From NCBI RefSeq assembly GCF_001280125.1, contig NZ_LGEG01000212.1:5349-69348 (forward strand): a stretch of 64,000 nucleotides of DNA, written 5' to 3'. Shown here piece after piece: positions 9,810 through 18,683 of this stretch. Each line of letters begins with the position of its first letter. The first letter of the stretch is position 1. The notes under the pieces were generated by a model. The model was not told where the DNA came from, made no database searches, and saw nothing but the letters and a program-made list of their open reading frames with translations. The position numbers and the translations under genes were made by a program. Source of the stretch: Streptomyces sp. NRRL F-6492. GTDB taxonomy: Bacteria; Actinomycetota; Actinomycetes; Streptomycetales; Streptomycetaceae.

Positions 9810-10131
9810 CGGCCCCGTCGTCCTCGACCTGACCGGAGTCGCGGACAAGGCCGCCCTCATGGACCGGTGCGCCGACGTCCTCGCGCTGCCCGACTGGTTC
9901 GGCCGCAACTGGGACGCCCTGGCCGACTGCCTCACCGACCTGCCCCGGCCGGTCGTCCTCGTCGTCACCGGCTGGCGGGGGTACGCCGAGGCCCGGCCGC
10001 GCGAGTGGCGGACCGCCCAGGACGTCTTCGCCGCGGCGGCCGACGAGAGCCCCGCCCGCCTCTCCGTCCTCCTCTCCCTGGGAAAAACGTTCGGAGGATC
10101 CTCCGAACCACCTGCGGCAAGCCTCGGATGA
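9799..10131 (+). CDS. Barstar-family ribonuclease inhibitor
   Basis: A 110-residue cytosolic barstar-like protein. The hallmark is the segment around LPDWFGRNWDALADCLTDL (residues about 30-48), corresponding to the barstar helix that plugs the RNase active site, followed by VVLVVTGWRGYAEARP. It overlaps the RNase gene by 11 bases, so the two are translated in register as enzyme and immunity protein, as in barnase/barstar and RNase Sa/Sai pairs. The last 14 residues (TFGGSSEPPAASLG) lie past the usual barstar fold and contain a 20-bp palindrome in the DNA. Confidence 0.88.
   Translation: MRPDGPVVLDLTGVADKAALMDRCADVLALPDWFGRNWDALADCLTDLPRPVVLVVTGWRGYAEARPREWRTAQDVFAAAADESPARLSVLLSLGKTFGGSSEPPAASLG
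10089..10108. repeat. 20-bp perfect palindrome at the 3' end of the barstar gene
   Basis: GTTCGGAG-GATC-CTCCGAAC reads the same on both strands. It could be an operator or a short hairpin (8-bp stem, 4-base loop) 128 bases upstream of the guaB1-type gene. Confidence 0.6.
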
Positions 10132-11679
<1,548 letters not shown>

Positions 11680-11694
11680 TCCCGCACGTACGAA

Positions 11695-11736
11695 GGCCGT
11701 GGGCCCCCGGGAAGCCGTTCCCGGGGGCCCACGGCC
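11695..11736. terminator. 19-bp perfect hairpin terminator
   Basis: Left arm 11695-11713 and right arm 11718-11736 pair perfectly over 19 bases around loop GCCG. It is placed between the convergent guaB1-type gene and the SGNH hydrolase gene. Confidence 0.85.
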
Positions 11737-11780
11737 GTGTCGACGCGTTCCGGTGCCGTCACCCTTTCCCTGTGCCCCGG

Positions 11781-11824
11781 GCCCGTCAGCGGCCCGTCAG
11801 CGGCCCGTCAGCGGCCCGTCATCG
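11781..11824. repeat. Four tandem 11-bp repeats across a stop codon
   Basis: The unit GCCCGTCAGCG occurs at 11781, 11792 and 11803, with a variant GCCCGTCATCG at 11814. The array covers the stop codon and 3' flank of the minus-strand SGNH hydrolase gene. Confidence 0.8.
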
Positions 11825-12838
11825 GGCCGGCGCCGAGGACGGCGCGCCCGGGACGCCCGGGACCCCGCTCAGCGCCTCCGCCACCGCCGCCGCGATCCGG
11901 GCGTGTCCCCGGTCGTTCGGGTGCAGTCCGTCCGCCAGGTGCTCCGGGCCGAGCAGCGGGCCGCCGGGGAGGACGAGCAGGTGCCCGTCGCCCTCGGCCG
12001 CCAGGTCCCGGCCCGCCCGCTCCATGGCCCGGCGCAGCTCCGTGAGGGTCGCCCCGAGGGCGTTGCGGGTGTGCTCGGCCTCCGGGCGCAGGACGGGCGA
12101 GACGATCAGCAGCGGGGTCTCGGGGTGGCCCTTGCGGACGAGCCCGACGAAGGCCCGCACGGTCTCGTACAGCCAGTCCGCCGTCGCGGGCGCCTTGGAC
12201 CAGCAGTTGGTGCCGAAGGCCAGGGTGATCAGCTCGCCCGGGAGCCGCGCCAGGTGCTCGGCGAGGGGCAGTTCGCCGCGCGCCGCGCCCGCGTACCCCA
12301 GGTTGACCGGGTCGAGGCCCAGGAGGCGGCCCGCCGTGGCCGGCCAGGAGCGGGCCGGGCGGGTCGACCACCACCCCTCGGTGATGGAGTCGCCGTGCAC
12401 GAGCCAGCGGGGCCGGGCCGGGGCGGGGGAGAGGGCGCCGCCGACGGCCCGCAGGGCGAGCGGCACGGGCGCCTGGCCCTCCGGCAGGTAGACGCTGAAG
12501 ACGCCGCCGCCCGGGGGCAGCGGGAGCTTCACGACGGTCTCGGCGGCCGGGGCGACACAGGTCTCCCCGACGAACCGCGCCCCGCTCCAGAGGGCGAAGC
12601 AGTGGCGCAGGTCGCGCAGCGGATCGTCCGTGTCCGGGACGGCCGCCCGGTAGCGCAGCTCCACCGCGCGCGTGCCGGGCGCGGCCGTGAACTCGATCCG
12701 CACCCCGATGGGCAGCTCGGCCCGCGCCGCCACGTCCCACGGCAGCCGCGCCAGATCGTCCGGGTCGGCCCGCACGGGCCGCTTCCCGTCCAGCCAGGCC
12801 GTGCCGCGCAGGAACGGTTCCGGGTCGAGCCAGTCCAC
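11819..12838 (-). CDS. SGNH/GDSL-type hydrolase
   Basis: A 339-residue esterase-like protein. The N-terminal half looks like a beta-sandwich carbohydrate-binding or galactose-binding module (VDWLDPEPFLRGTAWLDG). The C-terminal SGNH domain has block I HGDSITEGWWS with the catalytic Ser, the Gly block (GYAGAARGEL), the Asn block FGTNCWS and block V DGLHPNDRGH with the catalytic Asp and His. No signal peptide is evident. The open frame runs up to 12988, but the GTG at 12838 sits five bases after GGAGG and gives a clean domain start, so it is preferred. Substrate is unknown; lipase/esterase or carbohydrate esterase activity is the family expectation. Confidence 0.85.
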   Translation of the reverse strand: MDWLDPEPFLRGTAWLDGKRPVRADPDDLARLPWDVAARAELPIGVRIEFTAAPGTRAVELRYRAAVPDTDDPLRDLRHCFALWSGARFVGETCVAPAAETVVKLPLPPGGGVFSVYLPEGQAPVPLALRAVGGALSPAPARPRWLVHGDSITEGWWSTRPARSWPATAGRLLGLDPVNLGYAGAARGELPLAEHLARLPGELITLAFGTNCWSKAPATADWLYETVRAFVGLVRKGHPETPLLIVSPVLRPEAEHTRNALGATLTELRRAMERAGRDLAAEGDGHLLVLPGGPLLGPEHLADGLHPNDRGHARIAAAVAEALSGVPGVPGAPSSAPAR

Positions 12839-12951
12839 CGGGGCCTCCGATCGTCGGGCCGCCGGGCCCCGCGGAGCGGGTCGTCCGGCACGAAGAGCCC
12901 ATGCGTGCGTGGAACGCTGCATGCCCCCGATGTACTGATTCATGCGGGGGA

Positions 12952-13009
12952 GCGCAATGTTTCCCCCGTTCGTGCCGCAAGTGCGCAATGATCATCCGGC
13001 ATTGCGCAA
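12952..13009. promoter_or_regulatory. Candidate Lrp operator: repeated GCGCAATG
   Basis: GCGCAATG occurs at 12952-12959 and 12983-12990, exactly 31 bases (about three helical turns) apart. An inverted copy, CATTGCGC, at 13000-13007 forms an 8-bp inverted repeat with a 9-base spacer. The sites lie in the AT-richer 340-bp gap between the SGNH gene and the permease gene. The related CGCAACG recurs before the nitrilase gene. Confidence 0.55.
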
Positions 13010-13179
13010 CAACCCTGCATTACGAGTGCGAACTCTGGCCCTTAGGCTCGTGCCTCGTACCAGGAGTGGCGGCGACCGCCTGCTCGGCGGTTCCGTCCCC
13101 CGTGGGTCTGCTCCGGCATGCCCGCGCACCGCCGCGGTCCCCGCTCCGCCCCCACAGGCAGCGATAAGGAGCCTCCGCA

Positions 13180-14655
13180 GTGCTGGACCACGGCGTAGCC
13201 CCACCGGTCGACGACACGACCGCCCCCAAGCCCTCCGCTCTTCGTGCCCTCACCCGGCGCAAGCCGGTGGAAGCCCTGGTCGCGGAGGGTGGACAGGGTG
13301 AGGGCGGCAGCCTCCGCCGCTCGCTTTCGATGTGGCAGCTGACCATGATCAGCATCGGGGCCACGCTCGGCACGGGCATCTTCGTCGTCCTCGGCGACGC
13401 CGTGCCCAAGGCCGGCCCCGCCGTCACCCTCGCCTTCGTCATCGCCGGCCTCACGGCGCTCTTCTCGGCCCTCTCGTACGCCGAGCTGGCCGGTTCCATA
13501 CCGGTGGCCGGATCCTCGTACTCGTACGCGTACGCAACGATGGGCGAACTCGTCGCCTGGGTCTGCGGCTGGTGCCTGGTCCTGGAGTACGGCGTCTCGG
13601 TCGCCGCCGTGGCCGTCGGATGGGGCGAGTACCTCAACGAGCTGCTCGACGGGACCATCGGGGTCACCCTCCCCGCGGCGGTCTCCTCCGCGCCCGGCGA
13701 AGGCGGCTTCATCAACCTGCCCGGTCTGATCGTCGTCCTGCTCGCGATGGTCTTCCTGCTCGGCGGCGCCCGCGAGTCCGCCGTCGTCAACACGATCATG
13801 GTGTTCGTGAAGATCGCCGCGCTCGTGCTCTTCTGCGCCATCGGCTTCATGGGCTTCAAGTCCGGCAACTACGCCGACTTCATGCCCCTCGGCATGGCCG
13901 GGGTCAGCGCCGCCGGAGCCAGCCTCTTCTTCTCGTACATCGGCTTCGACGCCGCCTCCACCGCCGGCGAGGAGGCGAAGGACCCCAAGCGCGACCTGCC
14001 GCGCGCGATCATGCTGTCGCTGCTCATCGTCACCGTGCTCTACGTCCTGGTCGCCGCCGTCGCCGTCGGCGCGTGGAACTGGAAGGACTTCGAGGGCTCC
14101 GAGGCCTCGCTCGCCGCGATCATGAACGACGTCAGCGGTCAGAAGTTCTGGGGCACCCTGCTCGCCGCCGGCGCCGTCATCTCGATCGCCAGCGTCGTGC
14201 TCACCGTCCTCTACGGCCAGACCCGGGTGCTCTTCGCGATGTCCCGCGACGGACTCGTGCCCAAGGTCTTCGGCAAGGTCAACGGCAAGACCGGCACCCC
14301 GCGCGTGAACACGGTCATCGTGTCCCTCTTCTGCGGCGCCCTCGCCTCCGTCATCCCGCTCGGCAAGCTCGTCGACGCCACCAGCATCGGCACCCTCTTC
14401 GCCTTCGCCCTGGTCAACGTCGCGGTGATCGTGCTGCGGAAGACCCGCCCGACCCTGGACCGCACCTTCCGCGTCCCGCTCGGCTGGACCTTCCCGATCC
14501 TCGGCTTCCTGTTCTGCGTCTACAACATGTTCAGCCTGGACGCGATCACCTGGATCGTCTTCGGTTGCTGGATGGCCGCCGGGCTCGTGTTCTACTTCCT
14601 GTACGGCATGCGCCGCTCCCGTCTGGCCACCGCGGTGCCCTCAGCAGAGAAGTGA
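13180..14655 (+). CDS. APC-family amino acid permease
   Basis: A 491-residue polytopic membrane protein of the amino acid-polyamine-organocation superfamily, closest in look to the cationic amino acid transporter/YfnA branch. The signature first helix after a cytosolic tail is MISIGATLGTGIFVVLGDA, with the unwound GTGIF motif that binds substrate. About twelve further hydrophobic segments follow, and the conserved FFSYIGFDAASTAGEEAKDP lies in the middle. The GTG start has AAGGAG eight bases upstream. It is followed 10 bases later by an Lrp-type regulator and then by amino-acid catabolic genes, so its substrate is probably the amino acid used by the flavoenzyme at 16201. Confidence 0.9.
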   Translation: MLDHGVAPPVDDTTAPKPSALRALTRRKPVEALVAEGGQGEGGSLRRSLSMWQLTMISIGATLGTGIFVVLGDAVPKAGPAVTLAFVIAGLTALFSALSYAELAGSIPVAGSSYSYAYATMGELVAWVCGWCLVLEYGVSVAAVAVGWGEYLNELLDGTIGVTLPAAVSSAPGEGGFINLPGLIVVLLAMVFLLGGARESAVVNTIMVFVKIAALVLFCAIGFMGFKSGNYADFMPLGMAGVSAAGASLFFSYIGFDAASTAGEEAKDPKRDLPRAIMLSLLIVTVLYVLVAAVAVGAWNWKDFEGSEASLAAIMNDVSGQKFWGTLLAAGAVISIASVVLTVLYGQTRVLFAMSRDGLVPKVFGKVNGKTGTPRVNTVIVSLFCGALASVIPLGKLVDATSIGTLFAFALVNVAVIVLRKTRPTLDRTFRVPLGWTFPILGFLFCVYNMFSLDAITWIVFGCWMAAGLVFYFLYGMRRSRLATAVPSAEK

Positions 14656-14665
14656 TCCACCCGTA

Positions 14666-15121
14666 GTGCGACTCAACGACCTCGACGAACGCATCGTCCA
14701 CGCCCTCGCGGAGGACGCCCGCCGCTCGTACGCCGACATCGGCTCGCTCGTCGGCCTCTCCGCGCCCGCCGTGAAGCGGCGCGTGGACCGGCTCCGGGCC
14801 GAGGGCGCCATCACCGGCTTCACCGTACGGGTGGACCCGGCGGCGCTCGGCTGGGAGACCGAGGGCTTCGTCGAGATCTACTGTCGCCACAACACCTCGC
14901 CGGACGACATCCGGCGGGGTCTGGAGCGGTACCCCGAGGTGGTGTCCGCGTCGACCGTCACCGGCGACGCGGACGCCGTCGTCCAGGTCTTCGCCTCGGA
15001 CATGCGCCACTTCGAGCGCGTCCTGGAGCGCATCGCGGGCGAGCCCTTCGTGGAGCGCACCAAGTCCGTCCTGGTGCTCTCGCCGCTGCTGCGGCGCTTC
15101 TCCTCCGGCTCGCCCGCCTAG
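14666..15121 (+). CDS. Lrp/AsnC-family transcriptional regulator
   Basis: A 151-residue regulator with an N-terminal winged HTH (LDERIVHALAEDARRSYADIGSLVGLSAPAVKRRV) and a C-terminal RAM/ligand-binding domain (GFVEIYCRHNTSPDDI; TGDADAVVQVFASD). It starts with GTG 10 bases after the permease stop, so it is in the permease transcript. Lrp proteins bind amino acids and phased sites along DNA. The GCGCAATG and CGCAACG motifs flanking this gene, spaced near multiples of a helical turn, are candidate sites. Confidence 0.92.
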   Translation: MRLNDLDERIVHALAEDARRSYADIGSLVGLSAPAVKRRVDRLRAEGAITGFTVRVDPAALGWETEGFVEIYCRHNTSPDDIRRGLERYPEVVSASTVTGDADAVVQVFASDMRHFERVLERIAGEPFVERTKSVLVLSPLLRRFSSGSPA

Positions 15122-15198
15122 GACCCACCCCCTCGCCGCGGCACGGGTCCCGTTTCCGCCGCGCGACGGGGGAGTCGTACGGCCCCGCAGGGCCCGTA

Positions 15199-15258
15199 CG
15201 CAACGAATCGCCGCCGGCAGCGGGGATCGCGCAACGGTTCGACGGTCGGTCCGCAACG
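15199..15258. promoter_or_regulatory. Three CGCAACG direct repeats upstream of the nitrilase gene
   Basis: CGCAACG is found at 15199-15205, 15230-15236 and 15252-15258. Spacings are 31 and 22 bases, so all copies lie near one face of the helix. The motif differs by one base from the GCGCAATG copies before the permease gene and is a candidate Lrp binding array. Confidence 0.5.
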
Positions 15259-15338
15259 CTCCCGCCTTGTCCCGGCCGAGTCCGGAACCGTACCGTTTTT
15301 GACGTCTTCCCCCTGTACTCCGGACCCCGAGGATCGCC

Positions 15339-16145
15339 ATGCCCGCGCTGCGCACCGCCCTGCTCCAGAGCTCCGGCGAGCTCGGTGACGTGGCCGCCAA
15401 CCTCAAGATCCTCGACGAGGCCGCCGCCCGGGCCGCCGCCGCCGGAGCGGGCCTGCTGCTCGCCCCCGAGCTGTTCCTCACCGGCTACGCCATCGGCGCC
15501 GACATGGCCCGCCTGGCCGAACCGGCCGACGGCCCCTCCGCCCGCGCCGTCGCGGCCGTCGCCGTGCGCCACGGCCTGGCCGTCGGCTACGGCTACCCGG
15601 AGCGCAACACCGAGGAGCACGGCGTCCTCCACAACTCCGTGCGGCTCGTCGGCGCCGACGGCGTCCCGCTCGCGAACTACCGCAAGACCCACCTCTACGG
15701 CGCCTTCGAGAACCAGTGGTTCACGCCCGGCGACGACGGCGTCGTCCAGGCCGAGGTCGGCGGGCTCACCGTCGGCCTGATGATCTGCTACGACGTCGAG
15801 TTCCCCGAGAACGTACGGGCGCAGGCCCTGGCCGGCACGGACCTCCTCCTCGTGCCGACCGCGCTCATGCACCCCGCCGAGGTCGTCGCCGAGTCCGTCG
15901 TCCCCGTGCGCGCCTTCGAGAACCAGCTCTACATCGCGTACGCCAACCGGACCGGCCCCGAGGGCGACTTCGAGTTCGTCGGCCTCTCCGCCCTCGCCGC
16001 CCCCGACGGCACCGCCCGCGCCCGCGCCGGACGCGGCGAGGACCTCGTCGTCGGCGACGTCGACCCCGCCTTCCTGGCGGCCTCCCGCGAGCTGAACCCC
16101 TACCTCCGCGACCGGCGCCCGGACCTCTACGGCCCCCTGGTCTGA
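15339..16145 (+). CDS. Carbon-nitrogen hydrolase (nitrilase superfamily amidase)
   Basis: A 268-residue nitrilase-fold enzyme with the full catalytic set: Glu44 (LLLAPELFLTGY), Lys116 (NYRKTHLYG) and Cys150 (LMICYDVEFPENVR). Members hydrolyse amides or nitriles to acids and ammonia. The gene precedes a flavin oxidase of the aromatic amino-acid 2-monooxygenase type by 55 bases. Such monooxygenases make an arylacetamide from Trp or Phe, and an amidase would complete conversion to the acid. That pairing is inference; a general omega-amidase role is the alternative. It has its own upstream region with three CGCAACG repeats. Confidence 0.88.
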   Translation: MPALRTALLQSSGELGDVAANLKILDEAAARAAAAGAGLLLAPELFLTGYAIGADMARLAEPADGPSARAVAAVAVRHGLAVGYGYPERNTEEHGVLHNSVRLVGADGVPLANYRKTHLYGAFENQWFTPGDDGVVQAEVGGLTVGLMICYDVEFPENVRAQALAGTDLLLVPTALMHPAEVVAESVVPVRAFENQLYIAYANRTGPEGDFEFVGLSALAAPDGTARARAGRGEDLVVGDVDPAFLAASRELNPYLRDRRPDLYGPLV

Positions 16146-16200
16146 GCCCCCTCCGCCCCCCCGCCTCACCCTTCTTTTCCGCGCAAGGAGTCCGTACCCC

Positions 16201-17892
16201 ATGACGTCCACGGTGCCCAACGCCGTCCAGCACACCGACGCGCAGCCGCCGATCACCATGTTCGGTCCGGACTTCCCGTACGCCTACGACGACTTCCTGG
16301 CCCACCCGGCCGGGCTCGGCCAGATACCGGCGACCGAGCACGGCACCGAGGTCGCGGTCATCGGCGGCGGCCTGTCCGGGATCATCGCCGCGTACGAGCT
16401 GATGAAGATGGGCCTCAAGCCCGTCGTCTACGAGGCCGACAAGATCGGCGGCCGGCTGCGGACCGTCGGCTTCGAGGGCTGCGACGACTCGCTGACCGCC
16501 GAGATGGGCGCCATGCGCTTCCCGCCCTCCTCGACCGCGCTCCAGCACTACATCGACCTGGTCGGCCTGGAGACCGTTCCCTTCCCGAACCCGCTCTCCG
16601 AGGCCACCCCGTCGACCGTGGTCGACCTCAAGGGCGAGTCGCACTACGCGGAGACCATCGACGACCTGCCGCAGGTCTACCGCGACGTCGCCACCGCCTG
16701 GGGCAAGTGCCTCGAAGAGGGCGCCGACTTCTCCGACATGAACACCGCCATGCGCGAGCGCGACGTCCCGCGCATCCGCGAGATCTGGGCGCAGCTCGTC
16801 GAGAAGCTCGACAACCAGACCTTCTACGGCTTCCTCTGCGAGTCCGAGTCCTTCAAGTCCTTCCGGCACCGCGAGATCTTCGGCCAGGTCGGCTTCGGCA
16901 CCGGCGGCTGGGACACCGACTTCCCCAACTCCATCCTGGAGATCCTCCGCGTCGTCTACACCGAGGCCGACGACCACCACCGCGGCATTGTCGGCGGCTC
17001 GCAGCAGCTGCCGCTGCGCCTCTGGGAGCGCGAGCCGGAGAAGATCGTCCACTGGGCGCAGGGCACCTCGCTCGGCTCCCTGCACGGCGGCGACCCGAAG
17101 CCGGCCGTGACCCGCCTGAACCGGACCGCCGGCAACCGGATCACGGTCACCGACGCCTCCGGCGACATCCGCACCTACCGGGCGGCGGTCTTCACCGCCC
17201 AGTCCTGGATGCTGCTGTCCAAGATCGCCTGCGACGACTCGCTCTTCCCGATCGACCACTGGACGGCGATCGAGCGCACCCACTACATGGAGTCCTCGAA
17301 GCTGTTCGTCCCCGTCGACCGGCCGTTCTGGCTGGACAAGGACGAGGAGACCGGGCGGGACGTCATGTCGATGACGCTCACCGACCGGATGACCCGCGGC
17401 ACGTACCTCCTGGACGACGGCCCGGACAAGCCGGCCACCATCTGCCTCTCGTACACCTGGTGCGACGACAGCCTGAAGTGGCTGCCGCTGTCCGCGAACG
17501 AGCGGATGGAGGTCATGCTGAAGTCGCTCGGCGAGATCTACCCGAAGGTCGACATCCGGAAGCACATCATCGGCAACCCGGTGACGGTCTCCTGGGAGAA
17601 CGAGCCCTACTTCATGGGCGCCTTCAAGGCGAACCTGCCGGGCCACTACCGCTACCAGCGGCGCCTGTTCACGCACTTCATGCAGGACCGGCTGCCCGAG
17701 GACAAGCGGGGCATCTTCCTGGCCGGCGACGACATCTCCTGGACGGCCGGCTGGGCCGAGGGCGCGGTGCAGACGGCGCTCAACGCGGTCTGGGGCGTGA
17801 TGCACCACCTCGGCGGCTCCACCGACGGCACCAACCCGGGTCCGGGCGACGTCTACGACGAGATCGCCCCGGTCGAGCTGCCGGAGGACTGA
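16201..17892 (+). CDS. Flavin amine oxidase, aromatic amino-acid oxidase/2-monooxygenase-like
   Basis: A 563-residue FAD enzyme. The dinucleotide fold begins at residue 51 (VAVIGGGLSGIIAAYEL) and continues to YEADKIGGRLRT. The segment AEMGAMRFPPS matches the R-containing substrate-site motif of L-amino acid oxidases and tryptophan/phenylalanine 2-monooxygenases, and the C-terminal FAD motif is FLAGDDISWTAGWAEGAVQTAL. Length is close to tryptophan 2-monooxygenase (about 560). It may oxidise an aromatic amino acid either to the amide (oxygenative decarboxylation) or to the 2-oxo acid. Coupling with the upstream amidase favours the amide route. AAGGAG precedes the ATG. No signal peptide is seen. 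Confidence 0.82.
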   Translation: MTSTVPNAVQHTDAQPPITMFGPDFPYAYDDFLAHPAGLGQIPATEHGTEVAVIGGGLSGIIAAYELMKMGLKPVVYEADKIGGRLRTVGFEGCDDSLTAEMGAMRFPPSSTALQHYIDLVGLETVPFPNPLSEATPSTVVDLKGESHYAETIDDLPQVYRDVATAWGKCLEEGADFSDMNTAMRERDVPRIREIWAQLVEKLDNQTFYGFLCESESFKSFRHREIFGQVGFGTGGWDTDFPNSILEILRVVYTEADDHHRGIVGGSQQLPLRLWEREPEKIVHWAQGTSLGSLHGGDPKPAVTRLNRTAGNRITVTDASGDIRTYRAAVFTAQSWMLLSKIACDDSLFPIDHWTAIERTHYMESSKLFVPVDRPFWLDKDEETGRDVMSMTLTDRMTRGTYLLDDGPDKPATICLSYTWCDDSLKWLPLSANERMEVMLKSLGEIYPKVDIRKHIIGNPVTVSWENEPYFMGAFKANLPGHYRYQRRLFTHFMQDRLPEDKRGIFLAGDDISWTAGWAEGAVQTALNAVWGVMHHLGGSTDGTNPGPGDVYDEIAPVELPED

Positions 17893-17902
17893 GCCGTACG
17901 GT

Positions 17903-18610
17903 TCAGGGCCTGGCCAGGGGCGTGAGCAGCATCCTCCCCACCAGGCCCACCGACCGGTCCAGGCGCTCGGTGAACTCCCCGGCCAGCTCGGGAAGCCCGC
18001 GCAGCTGCCAGAGCGAGCGCGCCGCCAGCCAGGCCCCGTCCCTGGCCCGGTCCAGGCTCCAGCAGCCGAGCAGATGGGTGAGCGGGTCCGCGAGCTCCAG
18101 GAGGTCCGGGCCCGGCATCAGCTCCTCCCGGATGCGCTCCTCCAGGAGGACGAGGACGTCCCCGACCCGGTCGAACTCGTCCTCCAGGTCGGCGGGCGCG
18201 CACTCCAGGTCCCGGCAGGCGTCCACGACGGCGAGCGCCAGGTCGTGGCCGATGTGGGCGTTGATCCCGGCGAGCGCGAACTGGAGCGGGCGCACGCCGG
18301 GGTGGCGCCGGTAGTGGAAGAGGGGCCGCCAGCAGGCGGGCGCCGGGCCGCCGCGGGCGAGGGAGTCGACCGCCGCGAAGTACCGCTCGGCGAACCGCAC
18401 GTCGAGCGTGGCGGCGGCCCGCCGGTCCTCGAAGGCGCCCGCCGCGAGGGCGTGGCCGATCTCCTCGGTGACGGTCAGGTAGACCCGGTTGAAGACGGCG
18501 ACCCCGTCGGCCGGGTGCCAGGCCGAGCGGAGCGCCCGCATCCGGTCCACCACCGGGTCGACCGCCAGGAAGGGTCCGAGTTGCTGCCCGAGCTGCTGGG
18601 TCTGCGCCAT
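17903..18610 (-). CDS. DUF5995 family protein
   Basis: A 235-residue, mostly helical cytosolic protein that I assign to DUF5995. It features RYFAAVDSLARGGPAPACW, the motif WRPLFHYRRHPGVRPLQFALAGINAHIGHDLALAV (quoted in part: LFHYRRHPGV, AGINAHIGHDLA) and a C-terminal four-helix region. The two conserved His-containing segments suggest a buried polar or metal site. No biochemical role is known to me. It ends 10 bases from the convergent flavin oxidase gene and starts downstream of the nucleobase permease on the same strand. Confidence 0.75.
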   Translation of the reverse strand: MAQTQQLGQQLGPFLAVDPVVDRMRALRSAWHPADGVAVFNRVYLTVTEEIGHALAAGAFEDRRAAATLDVRFAERYFAAVDSLARGGPAPACWRPLFHYRRHPGVRPLQFALAGINAHIGHDLALAVVDACRDLECAPADLEDEFDRVGDVLVLLEERIREELMPGPDLLELADPLTHLLGCWSLDRARDGAWLAARSLWQLRGLPELAGEFTERLDRSVGLVGRMLLTPLARP

Positions 18611-18639
18611 GGGGGCAGGCTCCCAGCCGCCGGGCCCGC

Positions 18640-18667
18640 GGGGGAGCCTTCCGGGCCCGGCTTCCCC
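18640..18667 (-). terminator. Weak hairpin between the nucleobase permease and DUF5995 genes
   Basis: Nine-pair stem with one G-U pair (18640-18648 with 18659-18667) around a ten-base loop, just after the permease stop on the minus strand. Confidence 0.45.
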
Positions 18668-18683
18668 AGAACGGGCGAATCCC

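Noticed and set aside
12839..12988. Longer N-terminus of the SGNH hydrolase
   Set aside because: The upstream Met codons have no ribosome-binding site and would cover the candidate Lrp operator; GTG 12838 has GGAGG at five bases.
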